From NCBI GenBank assembly GCA_002343505.1, contig DDQZ01000066.1, forward strand, positions 23,257 through 87,256: a stretch of 64,000 bases of DNA, written 5' to 3'. The position numbers were made by a program, and so were the translations under genes. Shown piece by piece: positions 34,401 to 42,901 of the stretch. Position 1 is the first letter of the stretch; each line of letters opens with the position of its first letter. The DNA comes from Verrucomicrobiaceae bacterium UBA2429 (GTDB taxonomy: Bacteria > Verrucomicrobiota > Verrucomicrobiia > Verrucomicrobiales > Verrucomicrobiaceae). Below the pieces are notes generated by a model. It was given only the letters and a program-made list of their open reading frames with translations, made no database searches and was not told the origin of the DNA.

Positions 34401-37400
34401 ACGGAGCTGGCGCTGGCTGCCGCCGGCCAGGGTGCCGATGTTCCAAAGCAGGGTGCGGTTGTGGAGCGTGTAGCCGGGGCGCGTCATGCCCTGCGGCGAC
34501 TCCTCCAGCAAAGTGTGGGCAAGCTCCGTGCCGAGGTAATTGCCCGCGCCGTCCCCCTGTCTGACACTGTAAAGCCGAGTGCCATCCGGGATCTGGTTTC
34601 TCACCTGGCCGCCAGTGATCTGATAAGAGGCGTCATTTGTGGCGGTGAGGGTGTAGGTGATGAGATCGCCAGCCTGGACGATGTTTTTGTCTCGGGTCAG
34701 CGTCAGAAGCAGGGGCGATTCAATCTGGGTGGCCAACGAGGGCGTGAAAAATTCCTTCACACCGGTTCCCTTGTAAGTCAGCCGGTTGTTCAGAACGAGC
34801 CTGGCGAACTCCACCTCCTGATTCACCTGGACGGTGACAAACTCGCTGACATGCTGGCCTGCCTGGATGTCTCCGACGTTCCACTGCACGTCCGTGATCA
34901 CTCCCTTGGAGCTGGTCACACGCTTGAAATACCCTGGAGAGGCCGCGTTGTCATGGCTGGCGGAGTCCAGCCTTGTCTGCGCCGGAATGAGACTGTTGAG
35001 CACCACTTTTTTTGCCGGCGCCGCGCCGATGTTGTCGCAGCGCAGATGGTAGGTGATGAACTCGCCCGGCTTCACGGTGAGTCCGTTGGGATGGGAGTCC
35101 GTAACCACCCAAGTGGTCAGTACGAGCATGGGCGCGGGGGTGATTTTGAATGGACCGGCCACGGGGCCGGCATTGGAGCGATGACCGGTGGCATACGAGC
35201 GCGTGCGGAAATGCAGAGTGCCATGCGGCAGCACCGAGGCGGTCACGGAGCCCTTCCATGTCATGCTGGTCTTGGTGGCTCTTTTCATTATCAGATTTGG
35301 CACGTTGGTCCAACTGGCAGGGTCATTCGGAGTGGCGCTTGTCTGGATTTTCACATCGAGTCCCGGCAGCAGCGCTCCCAGATCCTGCCGCACTGTGAAT
35401 GCAAAGCGGTCGCCTGTCTTGGCGCCGCCTTTTTTGAGCGTCTTGCCGTTCACCACCACCACGATCTCCGCAGCCGCAGGGGTGAAAGGCAGTTGATTGC
35501 TGTCGCTGTCGTTGAGCGTCACCAGGGTGCTCGTGATGCCCCCGAGCGCTCCGGAACTGGTGGAGACCAGTTCCAATTCGATCGTCTCGTCCCCCTCGTC
35601 ATCCAGGGAGTCAGGCAGCGGTGTGACGAGGATCTGCGCCTCCGTCTGCCCGTCGGCAAAGACGAGAGGACTTTCTGTCAGAGTGTAGTCCAGCCCGTCT
35701 TCGGCCGTGCCCCCGGTGACTGTGAAGTCCACCTCCAGTTCTCCCGACACACTTCCGGTGCGCATCACCCGGACGATGATTGGATCGCCATCCTCATTGC
35801 CCGCGTAGGTCGGAGCCTGGAAGGCGACAATCGCGGGCAGCGCCCTGTCGCTCACGGGCTGCTGGAAGGATGGTTGAAAAGCGTCGCCGTCCGTCCCTTG
35901 GCTGGTCAAAAGGATGCGCGGGTTGGAGCCGTCCAGCTCCGCTGGCCGGATGATCTCCACACGATGCTCCCCGTTGTTCTCCGTCTCCAATGCAAGCAGG
36001 GCGCCATCGGGGCTCCAGGACACCGTTTTCACCTGGGGAGCGCCCGTCATGGCGTGCAGTTCCTGGCGTGGATTGCCAGCATTCTCCTGCGTTGGAGCGA
36101 TCTCGGGCGTCAGCGTGCCGAAAGCATCAAAGGCGGTGAGCAGGGAAATTTTCGCCTGATCACCGCTGATGGCGCGCTCCACAAAGGCGATGGTCTGGCC
36201 ATCGGGCGACCAGGCGGCGTGTGTCTTGGTGGAGGTAAAGTCGCTTTGCAGCGTGAGCGGCACCGGCATGTTGGTGGCGCCGCCGGTGGTGATGTTGCCA
36301 GCCACGTCCGACACTTCCAGCAGCTCGATGGAGTTTGCACCCAGCAGCGCCAGATGCCTGCCATCGGGACTCCATGCGGGGTTCGGCGCGCCGGAGAGCG
36401 TGCCGCCCACATCCACCAGGGGCACGGAGGAGCCATTGAACGGGTTGATATTGCCACCGTCATCAAGCACCTCGATCACATGGACGCGGCTGTCCGTCCC
36501 CGCAAAAGCCAGATGCGGGCCGAAGGGCGACCAAGTGATGCCTGAGCCAAACATCGGCCCCACTGCCGCCGCCTCCAGGATGTCCACGGGTTCATTCGTC
36601 TCGCTGTCCATCGGCTCCGCCTTCATCACAAAAAGTTTGCCAGCCAGGGTTGTGAACGCTGCATGCTCCCCGTCCGCGCTCAGCGCACACTGCTGCACAT
36701 TGAAGATGCCGCCGCTGACCAGCACCGTCTTGCCGCTGCCATCCGCCTCCATGAGCACCAACTCGCGGTCAAGAACGCTGCCGCGCGTGTAGAGAATGCG
36801 CCCGGCAGTGGAAATGACATCGTAGCTCTGCGGTTCAACCGTCTTGCTGTCCTGCAATCCGGTGGCTGCGGCGATGACACGGAAATAGCGGGTTCCCGCG
36901 GGGATGACGGCACTTTCCAACGACCAAAAAATGCCATCGCGCGTCATCTGCCCGCCGCCCGGCAGGTCAATCCAGCTTCCCTCAATGTCCGGCGTCAGCG
37001 TGCTTTGAATGCGCAGAAAAAGGCCGGAGGCATCGGAGTCGAGAGTGGCCGTGAATGACCAGGGCTGGCCGGCCTCCCCGGGTGAGACGACAAAATTTTC
37101 GGGAGTGGTTAGCACCCCGCCGCCGGTCGGCGCGGCAGGTTGGAAAACGGCCCGCCTGCCGCCGGGCGTGCCCGTGCCGAAGTTGGTGATCTCCGTCAGC
37201 GCCACACCGGGGTTTATCACGGCATCTTCCAGCTCCGGTTTGACTGAAATAACCGTGTTCAACTCCGGAAGTCCGGCAAACCGGTGGCCGTAGGTCACAC
37301 GGCTGCCGTCCGGACTCCATGAAGGCTCGCCCACAAAATTCGGCGCCTCGTGGACATAGTCGGGATTGGGACCGCCGGACAGGTCGCGAAAGAGCGACAG

Positions 37401-38249
37401 CCGCCCGTCATCCGAGCCGTCCTGAGCCGCCGGCAAAATGGCCCCTCCCACCCCCTGAGGCTGCCGCACTGTGCGGATGGCGATGTCCGTCCTGTCACCT
37501 CCCGGCGCACCTGACTGCAAGGAGGAGAACACAAGTTGCGTCCCGTCCGGACTCCAGGCGGGAAAATCCTCGCCGGAATAGAGATTCGAAGTCAGCGGCA
37601 CGGGTTCATGGGTCCCCGGCGCCTCGGGCGTGAGCGCTCCAGAGCCATCCTGGACGGCCAGCGCCCAAAGCGCCGTGCCATTCGAGTAGGCGAGGAATTT
37701 CCCGTCAGGACTCCAGGCGGGGTTTTGCGCCTGTGCGTTCAGGCTGGTCACCTGCACGGCCAGGTTGTCACCGCTTTCGGGCGTGACATCCCCACTGCCA
37801 TCCACCGCCTCAAGCGCATAAATCTGGGGGTCAAAGGCATCCGCGAACGCGATGCGCCGACCATCGGGTGACCAGCAGACACGGCTTTGCGCGCTGACAT
37901 TCTCGCGCACCATCACCGCCGGATTGTCCTGCGGATCATGCGGCTCCGCCTTCATCACCCAAAGTTTCGGTCCGCCCCCACCCTGCTCCGCCACAAAGGC
38001 CACGCGGGTTCCATCCGCGTTTAGAGCGGCATGGCCGTAATTCTCAAACTCCGAACCGGCGATCACCTCACTGTTTCCTCCATCGGCATCCATGAGCACC
38101 ATCTCCACGCCGCGCCCGTCGAGGTCGTTCACAAAAGCATCCGTGAACTGCTGATAAACGATCCTGCCCGTGCCAGGGTCAGCCGCCAGTCCGCCGCTCC
38201 CAAGAAACAAGGATGCGGCGAGGAAAGGAAGGAGAGGATGAGGATTCAT
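31446..38249 (-). CDS. Giant exported multidomain protein: TolB propellers, Calx-beta, DUF11 repeats, Gly-rich octapeptide repeats
   Basis: 2267 residues from ATG at 38249, with a signal peptide (HPLLPFLAASLFLGSGGLAA). The first ~380 residues and about 485-800 are two TolB/PD40 propellers (PAWSPDGKFLAYS, PSWSPDGSRVTYG, AAWSPDGQTIAFVE). A Calx-beta domain (AGNEDGDPIIVRVMRTG) lies near 815-905. DUF11-type repeats fill most of 1010-1900 (LTVKPGEFITYHLRCDN, VQAGDLITYTLTATND), with a Ca-binding stretch DTNGNGKVDKGEFVDGNGNG. The C-terminus has IVAAGGGN octapeptides in two blocks, then four GLIGQDGA units, ending GFNF. Probably a cell-surface or secreted adhesin-like protein. No PEP-CTERM or LPXTG sorting signal was seen. 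Confidence 0.8.
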   Translation of the reverse strand: MNPHPLLPFLAASLFLGSGGLAADPGTGRIVYQQFTDAFVNDLDGRGVEMVLMDADGGNSEVIAGSEFENYGHAALNADGTRVAFVAEQGGGGPKLWVMKAEPHDPQDNPAVMVRENVSAQSRVCWSPDGRRIAFADAFDPQIYALEAVDGSGDVTPESGDNLAVQVTSLNAQAQNPAWSPDGKFLAYSNGTALWALAVQDGSGALTPEAPGTHEPVPLTSNLYSGEDFPAWSPDGTQLVFSSLQSGAPGGDRTDIAIRTVRQPQGVGGAILPAAQDGSDDGRLSLFRDLSGGPNPDYVHEAPNFVGEPSWSPDGSRVTYGHRFAGLPELNTVISVKPELEDAVINPGVALTEITNFGTGTPGGRRAVFQPAAPTGGGVLTTPENFVVSPGEAGQPWSFTATLDSDASGLFLRIQSTLTPDIEGSWIDLPGGGQMTRDGIFWSLESAVIPAGTRYFRVIAAATGLQDSKTVEPQSYDVISTAGRILYTRGSVLDRELVLMEADGSGKTVLVSGGIFNVQQCALSADGEHAAFTTLAGKLFVMKAEPMDSETNEPVDILEAAAVGPMFGSGITWSPFGPHLAFAGTDSRVHVIEVLDDGGNINPFNGSSVPLVDVGGTLSGAPNPAWSPDGRHLALLGANSIELLEVSDVAGNITTGGATNMPVPLTLQSDFTSTKTHAAWSPDGQTIAFVERAISGDQAKISLLTAFDAFGTLTPEIAPTQENAGNPRQELHAMTGAPQVKTVSWSPDGALLALETENNGEHRVEIIRPAELDGSNPRILLTSQGTDGDAFQPSFQQPVSDRALPAIVAFQAPTYAGNEDGDPIIVRVMRTGSVSGELEVDFTVTGGTAEDGLDYTLTESPLVFADGQTEAQILVTPLPDSLDDEGDETIELELVSTSSGALGGITSTLVTLNDSDSNQLPFTPAAAEIVVVVNGKTLKKGGAKTGDRFAFTVRQDLGALLPGLDVKIQTSATPNDPASWTNVPNLIMKRATKTSMTWKGSVTASVLPHGTLHFRTRSYATGHRSNAGPVAGPFKITPAPMLVLTTWVVTDSHPNGLTVKPGEFITYHLRCDNIGAAPAKKVVLNSLIPAQTRLDSASHDNAASPGYFKRVTSSKGVITDVQWNVGDIQAGQHVSEFVTVQVNQEVEFARLVLNNRLTYKGTGVKEFFTPSLATQIESPLLLTLTRDKNIVQAGDLITYTLTATNDASYQITGGQVRNQIPDGTRLYSVRQGDGAGNYLGTELAHTLLEESPQGMTRPGYTLHNRTLLWNIGTLAGGSQRQLRYTVRVAYDLFEKIARNGESYNTEIRNLNFDFTGTPPSGGVIAAYNGAIPSDRITRNPVSAETPAQRPELGLVKKAVSDTVATVGGKEAAAVLADEWRRVTYKIEAWNYGNITAEDTVIYDVLPQGTDFDMDMSLTGSHAEDILTTDEPHGFTAGEKIIFTALTGGKGLAVNKIYFVSSVPSADTFTVSTSAGGPVLNFTTDVSVGDARRIAYDWPRFMSRFTLDGAPFAFPDGFTFFDEKGAVILPDGEAFVDTNGNGKVDKGEFVDGNGNGKYDGPDKVRSFEFRLGHLTQMTRPAVRTLSYRVKVRPTVKSGTQITAFGSSSVKRGEGLELVSPDFIYPLSGTPELLHTRVVSRMTWLMEPPHPLDAGYVTDDPLLRAVPHLIRFRNTSSDLYALDAKLRIPVPQGFEVTAPGGSLQKFDAKLDAKLDKSPGTFVLDIGEVAPGQQIERQITSRFLPPMPAGWTDKKGVLLQTQAFNHANVVSTRVSSEPPSSGFSLLSTAASEPRFEIKFDARAANVSALPVMKTHTDPRVFVGRIAPAAVQAGSEMDIFIFYGNHGGVRTDNGEIAMQIPWGTSLVAAEPICYNPEAGSPNQTQGFSRGWFTIKTEKGPKRRPQDGNAGVVFFKFGNMAPAEVGVVRVRLFVTQDFPMGFLTDQSLYIKFDGVAGKSPPPLSVQVLRNTSGATDWWQAAGNFFDKLGSDINAALRNIFGGGNGEFRYDRAIVTLGGADFVHLASGPIIIPLGSSRSAIIAEYDDIVGRMPSSAIMLHGETGVRNGYLAMAAGLTSAQQVFVPGSIQQDRTVHSILAELTLPSSIVAAGGGNIVAAGGGNIVAGGGGNIVAGGGGNVVANDGAGFLPGSINFSIPGVNPGIVAAGGGNIVAAGGGNIVAAGGGNIVAAGGGNIVAAGGGNLISVDGLKFDISKISALIAKIALVDPAKLLDAGNLKLIGQDGAGLIGQDGAGLIGQDGAGLIGQDGAGFNF
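31456..31553. repeat. 24-nt tandem repeats encoding GLIGQDGA
   Basis: Four near-identical 24-nt units (GATGAGACCCGCGCCATCC and variants) at the 3' end of the giant gene encode repeated GLIGQDGA octapeptides. Third-position changes between units show they are not fresh duplications. Confidence 0.85.
31661..31954. repeat. Two blocks of 24-nt repeats encoding IVAAGGGN
   Basis: Five units at about 31661-31783 and about four to five at 31845-31954 (GCCGCCGCCTGCCGCGACGA type) encode IVAAGGGN/IVAGGGGN octapeptides. They flank a short non-repetitive segment (FLPGSINFSIPGVN). Confidence 0.85.
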
Positions 38250-38335
38250 GCGGAACACAGAGGGTTCAGGCTTGCTTTACCGGCGGCGGGCCGGTTGTTT
38301 CGAAATTCTGGAAATATTTTCCGTTTTAACATCAC

Positions 38336-39055
38336 ATGGCTTTAAAAGCGAACTTCCCCACCACAAGCTGGACGCTCATCCGCAAAGTGCGGGAGGGCGG
38401 CGAAAAGGACGCCGCAGCAGCCATGGAGGAGATTTGCCGGGGTTACTGGTACCCCATTTATGCCTTCGCCCGCCGGGCCGGGCATTCCATCGAGGACGCC
38501 GAGGACCTCACCCAGGAGGTCTTCGCCAGCCTCGTCACCCATGATTCCATCCGCGCCGCGCGGGAGGACAAAGGCCGCATGAGAACCTTCATGCTCGGCG
38601 CCGCCAAGAACGTCTTCCAAAAAAAGCTCCGGCGTGACCGCGCCGAAAAACGCGGCGCGGGCCAGGCGCCGCTGTCGCTTGATGAGCTGGACGCGGAGGG
38701 TCGCTACGCCCGCGAGCCGGCGGACATCCGCGACCCCGACTCCATCTTCGACCGCGCCTGGGCCGAGGGCGTGCTTTCCGCGGCGGAGGAAAAGCTGCGC
38801 GCAGACTTCGCCAAGGCGGACAACCTCGACGGCTACGCGCAGCTCCGCGAGTTCCTGCCCCTGGGCGACCACGCCACCCCCTATGCGCAGGCCGCAAAGA
38901 AGCTGTGCCTCAGCGAGGCCACCCTGCGCCTGCAAATCCACCGCATGAGAAAGCGCTACGGCAAGCTCATTGAGGAGGAGATCGCCCAGACCGTCAGCGA
39001 CCCCGCCGCGCAAAAAGCCGAGCTGGCCCATCTGATGGCGGTGATGGGGCGATGA
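38336..39055 (+). CDS. RNA polymerase sigma factor (ECF-like)
   Basis: 239 residues. Region 2: CRGYWYPIYAFARRAGHSIEDAEDLTQ..FASLV and RMRTFMLGAAKNVF. Region 4-like C-terminus: YAQAAKKLCLSEATLRLQIHRMRKRYGKLIEEE, which contains the helix-turn-helix. The pattern (longer than standard ECF, TSWTLI near the start) is common in Verrucomicrobia and Planctomycetes, often near Ser/Thr kinases. Here it is divergent from the giant surface protein and convergent with a kinase gene, so it may control one or both. No anti-sigma gene is adjacent; phosphorylation by the kinase is a possibility. Confidence 0.82.
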   Translation: MALKANFPTTSWTLIRKVREGGEKDAAAAMEEICRGYWYPIYAFARRAGHSIEDAEDLTQEVFASLVTHDSIRAAREDKGRMRTFMLGAAKNVFQKKLRRDRAEKRGAGQAPLSLDELDAEGRYAREPADIRDPDSIFDRAWAEGVLSAAEEKLRADFAKADNLDGYAQLREFLPLGDHATPYAQAAKKLCLSEATLRLQIHRMRKRYGKLIEEEIAQTVSDPAAQKAELAHLMAVMGR

Positions 39056-39104
39056 GGAAGGGATGCCTGTTGGAGATGGGTCTTCCAAGCCGTGTCGCAA
39101 GCCG

Positions 39105-39221
39105 GGTAGGGCGCGTTGTCCTCAACGCGCCGCTTGGGCAGAGTGCGGGTCCAAATTTACCGGCAGTGACTTTCGCACCCTCAGCGTCGCTCGCGGCGGA
39201 TCGAGGACCAGCCGCCCTACC
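39105..39221. repeat. 117-bp palindromic element with nested hairpins
   Basis: Terminal inverted repeats GGTAGGGCG (about 39105-39113) and CGCCCTACC (about 39213-39221). Inside are a perfect hairpin GGCGCGTTG-TCCT-CAACGCGCC and a GTCCTC/GAGGAC pair. The kinase stop codon (39217-39219) lies within the right terminal repeat. Confidence 0.8.
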
Positions 39222-42200
39222 TGGGGGAATCCAGCGCCTGAATCTCCACTTTTTTGACCAGCACGCCTTGGGTGAGCACGACGGCGCAAAGACCTTGCTT
39301 GAGCAGGCTGTGACGGGTGGAGACGCGGTGGACGCCGTCGAGGATGGCAGTCAGCTCCTCGCCGATGAAACGAAACTCCAGAGTGTGTTCCTCTCTTGAA
39401 CGGACTTCTTCCGCGACCGGCTCGTTGATCAGCCGCTTCGTCGCGCTCCCGTCCGGCGGTGAGTGGGAGATATAGAGGTTTTTGCCGGTGTACTGGGCAT
39501 TGTAGAGGTGCCGGCCGCCACTTTCCTTCGTCTCCCGGCAGTCGAGAAGCACGCCTTCTGAGCCACGCATCACAAAGGTCACCTTCACCGCGCCGTCGCG
39601 CGTGTCTTTGGGGAGGACATCAAAACCCGCGAGGACTTGATCGGTCGAGATTCCGCCGGCTTCGCGCTTCCACTGCCCGCCGGCAAAACCGCCCGCCGCC
39701 AGCTTCGGCCCGAGCCAGTCGGTCCAGTTTTCGGAAGACGGTTCCACCTCCCCGACCTCCACCCTTCTCACGTCCCCAAACTTGGTGAAAACCAGCGCGG
39801 TGGAGCTGCCAGGGATGTCCGGGTCCCGCGCCTCGCCGACGAAGCGGCCATCCAGCCAGGCGCGCACCGTGTCGCCTTGCACGGCGACGAGCAGTTCGTG
39901 CGGCTTCAAGGCATCGTAGGCGGCGGGATGCGGCACCGCAGCCCGGAGATCGGTGGAAGCCGTCGCCCCTTTCTCCGCCCGTTTGAATAGGGTCTGGGTG
40001 CGCTGCGCAAGCACGAAGGCTGATGAACGGCTGCCTTTGAACCACAGGCTCACCTGCGCGTCGCCGACGTAGCGCAGCCACACGGCGCGATCTCCCGAAC
40101 CTTCCTCCATCAATGAAATGTCCACTGTCTTGCCGCTGCCGACATGCCGCACGCGGTCCTCTTCGACGACCAGTTCGGGAATGGCTCGCGCCCGCGCGCG
40201 CACCGCTTCCGTCACATCCCGCCATCGGGTGATTTTGGACAGCGCAGGTGCGGCTTCAGTCTCCTTGGCGACCCCCAGTGTCTCCAGTTTGAGAATGCGC
40301 ACTCCGGGACTGGCCATCATGACGCAGGACCCGGCAGACAGCCGGCTGTCCTGTGCGGATGCGATGGTTTTCCCATCCTGAAGCAGGGCCAGGTTTCCTC
40401 CCTCGGCGCGGATTTCCAAATCCGCGACCGCTCCGGCATCAGGCCAAGGCCTGTCCTTCCACAGGTACTCCGGCGGCGGGTCGTTCTGGCCTGGAGGACC
40501 TTTGGCAAGATAAAGCAGGTGGCTGATCCGGCGGTCTGGATAAATCTGAATTTGATAGGTACCGCGGACCTTTGCCTCCTCATCATAGTAAGTGGAGCGG
40601 AGTGAGATTTGCAGCGGCGGGTTGTTGCCAGGCAGCAGTTTTTCAGGCTCCGGCTGGAAACCGATCCGCAACGCTCCATCGGTCATCCGTCCGAGATACG
40701 CGGTGGGATTCTTGTCCGTGGTGCGAAGCACCCCGCCCTCGAATATCCAGGCGGAACTCCATTCGCGGGCGGCAAGCTGGTCGGTCCAGGTCTCCTTCAC
40801 GGCAGGGGCGGGAACGGTGGCTTTGACCGGTTCAATGCCCTCGGTTTCCAGCAAGGTGATCTGAATTCCGGGCCGGACTTCGAGCATGCAGTAGCCTGAG
40901 GCAATCCGCGCATCACGCACTGAGGCGATCTTTTTGCCGTCGGCCCACGCGGAATACTCATCACCCACGACCCGGAACTCCCATTGGACCTCACGCCATC
41001 CAAGCTCGGACACCTGCAATGGCTTGCCTTCGACCACCTGCTCAACCGGCAGGCCCGGTGACGTCTTGTCCTGGAAATGAAGAGAGGCTGTGCGGTTTGG
41101 AACATAGGTCTGAAATTGCATGTGCCCGGTCCTTCCTTGCGGCCCGTTGAGGCTGCCGCTGCGGATCGTGAGCTGCAGCTGCGGACCATTTCCATCCATC
41201 TCTGTGTAATCAGGAGCCAGCCGCACATGCAGACGGACCAGGCCGTTTTTCATGAGCCCGAATTGCCAGCGCAGTTGCGCACTGGGAGTCAGCACGCCGT
41301 CTTTCAAATTCCACTCCGGCGACCAGCCGTTCACTGTGGCCGGCGGCGAGTTGATCCAGTCAATCGTGCGGTCTGGCGCAGCGACAGGAGCAGTTGCATC
41401 CGCCTGAGCGCTCGACGGAGGCTGCGCTTTCGCAGGCGGCTCCTTGCCGCCTTTCAGCACAAAAAATGCGGCGGCTCCCAGTGCCACGACGCCCACCGCT
41501 GCCGCGCGCCATTTGAAACTGCCAAGGGAAACGGACGCGGACGGCGCCTTCGGCATCGCGCGCGAGCGCTGTGCTCTGGCACCGCTGTTCTGATCTTTCG
41601 CCAGCGGCGTGGTGCGGATGGATTCGAGGGCCTGGCGCACGTCGGAGGCGGTCTGGTAGCGCTCCTCGCGGTCCTGCTCCATGGCTTTGCAGATGACCTC
41701 GTCAAAGCGCGGATCAGCGCCGGGTGTCCGCTCGGAGGGCAGCTTGAACATGCCGCGCGGCACCTCGCCGGTGAGCATCTGGTAAAGCATCACGCCCACG
41801 GCATAGAGGTCGGCGCGATGATCCGCCGTCATTCCGGGGCTGAGAACCTCCGGCGCCACGTAATCGGGCGTGCCCATCGCCACGTTGGAGCGGGTCAGCG
41901 CGCTGGTGCGCGAGGCATCCTGCATTTTGGCGAGGCCAAAGTCCGCCACCTTTACTCGTCCCTCCGTGTCAATGAGGATGTTGGCCGGCTTGATGTCGCG
42001 ATGAATCACGCCGCGCTTGTGCGCGTAGGCCAGCGCATCACAGACATCGGCGGTGATGCGCAATGCCTGCTCGCCGCTGAGCCGTCCGCTGGTCTGGATC
42101 ATCCTCTGCACATCCGTGCCATCCACGAACTCCATGATGAAATACAGCAGCCCGTCCGCTGTCTCGCCAAAGTCGTAAACGCCCACAATGGCCGGATGGT

Positions 42201-42489
42201 TCATGGCCGCCATCGTCCGCGCCTCGTTTTGAAAACGCTCGGTGAACTTGAACTCGTCATCCGCCGCGCCCGGGGGCAGGATTTTGATCGCGACCAGCCT
42301 GTTGAGCGATTTCTGCCTGCCTTTGTAAACCGCCCCCATCCCTCCACGACCGATCATCTCCAGCACCTCATACTGCGGCAGCATCGCCCGCATCTGCTCC
42401 ACTCCCGGCGCCTGCCACACGCCGGTCAGCGCGGGCCGCGAGCCGTCAAGCGGACTCGTCGGGATCGTGGATTGCTCATCATGGCTCAT
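39217..42489 (-). CDS. Membrane Ser/Thr protein kinase with repeated C-terminal sensor domains
   Basis: 1090 residues from ATG at 42489 (MSHDEQSTIP); the frame extends upstream but would lack support. The Hanks-type kinase at residues ~40-300 has GRGGMGAVYKG, the ATP-binding VAIKIL, HRDIKPANIL, ADFGLAK, and an APE-like VAPEVLSPG. One membrane segment (AAVGVVALGAAAFFVL) follows at ~330. The extracytoplasmic part holds about four related ~170-residue beta-sandwich units resembling DUF1080/LamG folds (WSPEWNLKDGVLTPSAQ, WSSAWIFEGGVLRTTDK, FAGGQWKREAGGISTD). They probably sense carbohydrate or a wall ligand. The gene ends inside a palindromic element. Confidence 0.9.
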   Translation of the reverse strand: MSHDEQSTIPTSPLDGSRPALTGVWQAPGVEQMRAMLPQYEVLEMIGRGGMGAVYKGRQKSLNRLVAIKILPPGAADDEFKFTERFQNEARTMAAMNHPAIVGVYDFGETADGLLYFIMEFVDGTDVQRMIQTSGRLSGEQALRITADVCDALAYAHKRGVIHRDIKPANILIDTEGRVKVADFGLAKMQDASRTSALTRSNVAMGTPDYVAPEVLSPGMTADHRADLYAVGVMLYQMLTGEVPRGMFKLPSERTPGADPRFDEVICKAMEQDREERYQTASDVRQALESIRTTPLAKDQNSGARAQRSRAMPKAPSASVSLGSFKWRAAAVGVVALGAAAFFVLKGGKEPPAKAQPPSSAQADATAPVAAPDRTIDWINSPPATVNGWSPEWNLKDGVLTPSAQLRWQFGLMKNGLVRLHVRLAPDYTEMDGNGPQLQLTIRSGSLNGPQGRTGHMQFQTYVPNRTASLHFQDKTSPGLPVEQVVEGKPLQVSELGWREVQWEFRVVGDEYSAWADGKKIASVRDARIASGYCMLEVRPGIQITLLETEGIEPVKATVPAPAVKETWTDQLAAREWSSAWIFEGGVLRTTDKNPTAYLGRMTDGALRIGFQPEPEKLLPGNNPPLQISLRSTYYDEEAKVRGTYQIQIYPDRRISHLLYLAKGPPGQNDPPPEYLWKDRPWPDAGAVADLEIRAEGGNLALLQDGKTIASAQDSRLSAGSCVMMASPGVRILKLETLGVAKETEAAPALSKITRWRDVTEAVRARARAIPELVVEEDRVRHVGSGKTVDISLMEEGSGDRAVWLRYVGDAQVSLWFKGSRSSAFVLAQRTQTLFKRAEKGATASTDLRAAVPHPAAYDALKPHELLVAVQGDTVRAWLDGRFVGEARDPDIPGSSTALVFTKFGDVRRVEVGEVEPSSENWTDWLGPKLAAGGFAGGQWKREAGGISTDQVLAGFDVLPKDTRDGAVKVTFVMRGSEGVLLDCRETKESGGRHLYNAQYTGKNLYISHSPPDGSATKRLINEPVAEEVRSREEHTLEFRFIGEELTAILDGVHRVSTRHSLLKQGLCAVVLTQGVLVKKVEIQALDSPR

Positions 42490-42637
42490 GCGCGGGCATG
42501 AAACACTCTTGGGAGGTCTTTTCAAGACAGCGCGGTCCGGACCGTCAGGGGGCGGATGCCCTTCATCCATCCGAACCGTCTGCCATGTTGACACACGCCG
42601 GCAACTCACTAGGATGCCCTCACGCCCGAAAGGCGAT

Positions 42638-42712
42638 GGCGAGGTAGCAAAGTGGTAATGCACTGGTCTGCAAAACCGGTATGCGCGGGTTCAATTCCCG
42701 CCCTCGCCTCCA
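42638..42712 (+). tRNA. tRNA-Cys (GCA), CCA encoded
   Basis: The cloverleaf can be drawn by eye: acceptor GGCGAGG with CCTCGCC, D arm GCAAAGTGGTAATGC, anticodon stem-loop CTGGT-CTGCAAA-ACCGG with anticodon GCA (about 42670-42672), T arm GCGGGTTCAATTCCCGC, discriminator T, then CCA in the DNA. No other tRNA is near. Confidence 0.95.
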
Positions 42713-42729
42713 CTCTCAAAATCAACGAG

Positions 42730-42769
42730 TTAGAATGCCCAGGATCAGGCAAAATTCCTGCCATTCTAA
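42730..42769 (+). other. Stem-loop downstream of tRNA-Cys
   Basis: TTAGAATG pairs with CATTCTAA, with an inner CAGGA/TCCTG pair. No clear T run follows; it could be a 3' processing or termination structure. The rest of 42713-42901 shows no gene. Confidence 0.35.
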
Positions 42770-42901
42770 ACGGAAATGTAGAAACGGGCATGCAGCGCGC
42801 ATCGGAAGGCCTCGGCACAATGAGAGATAGGCCGCGCCGAAGGAACGTATCTGGGGTGCCATGACTCTGAAAGCGGGCGGTCCATAAAAGGATGAGCTTC
42901 G

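Noticed and set aside
33144..36545. 1133-residue open frame on the plus strand
   Set aside because: Antisense to the giant surface protein and without domain signatures; long only because of GC-rich codon bias.
42638..42769. Integration (att) site at tRNA-Cys
   Set aside because: A stem-loop follows the tRNA, but no integrase and no repeated tRNA 3' end were seen.
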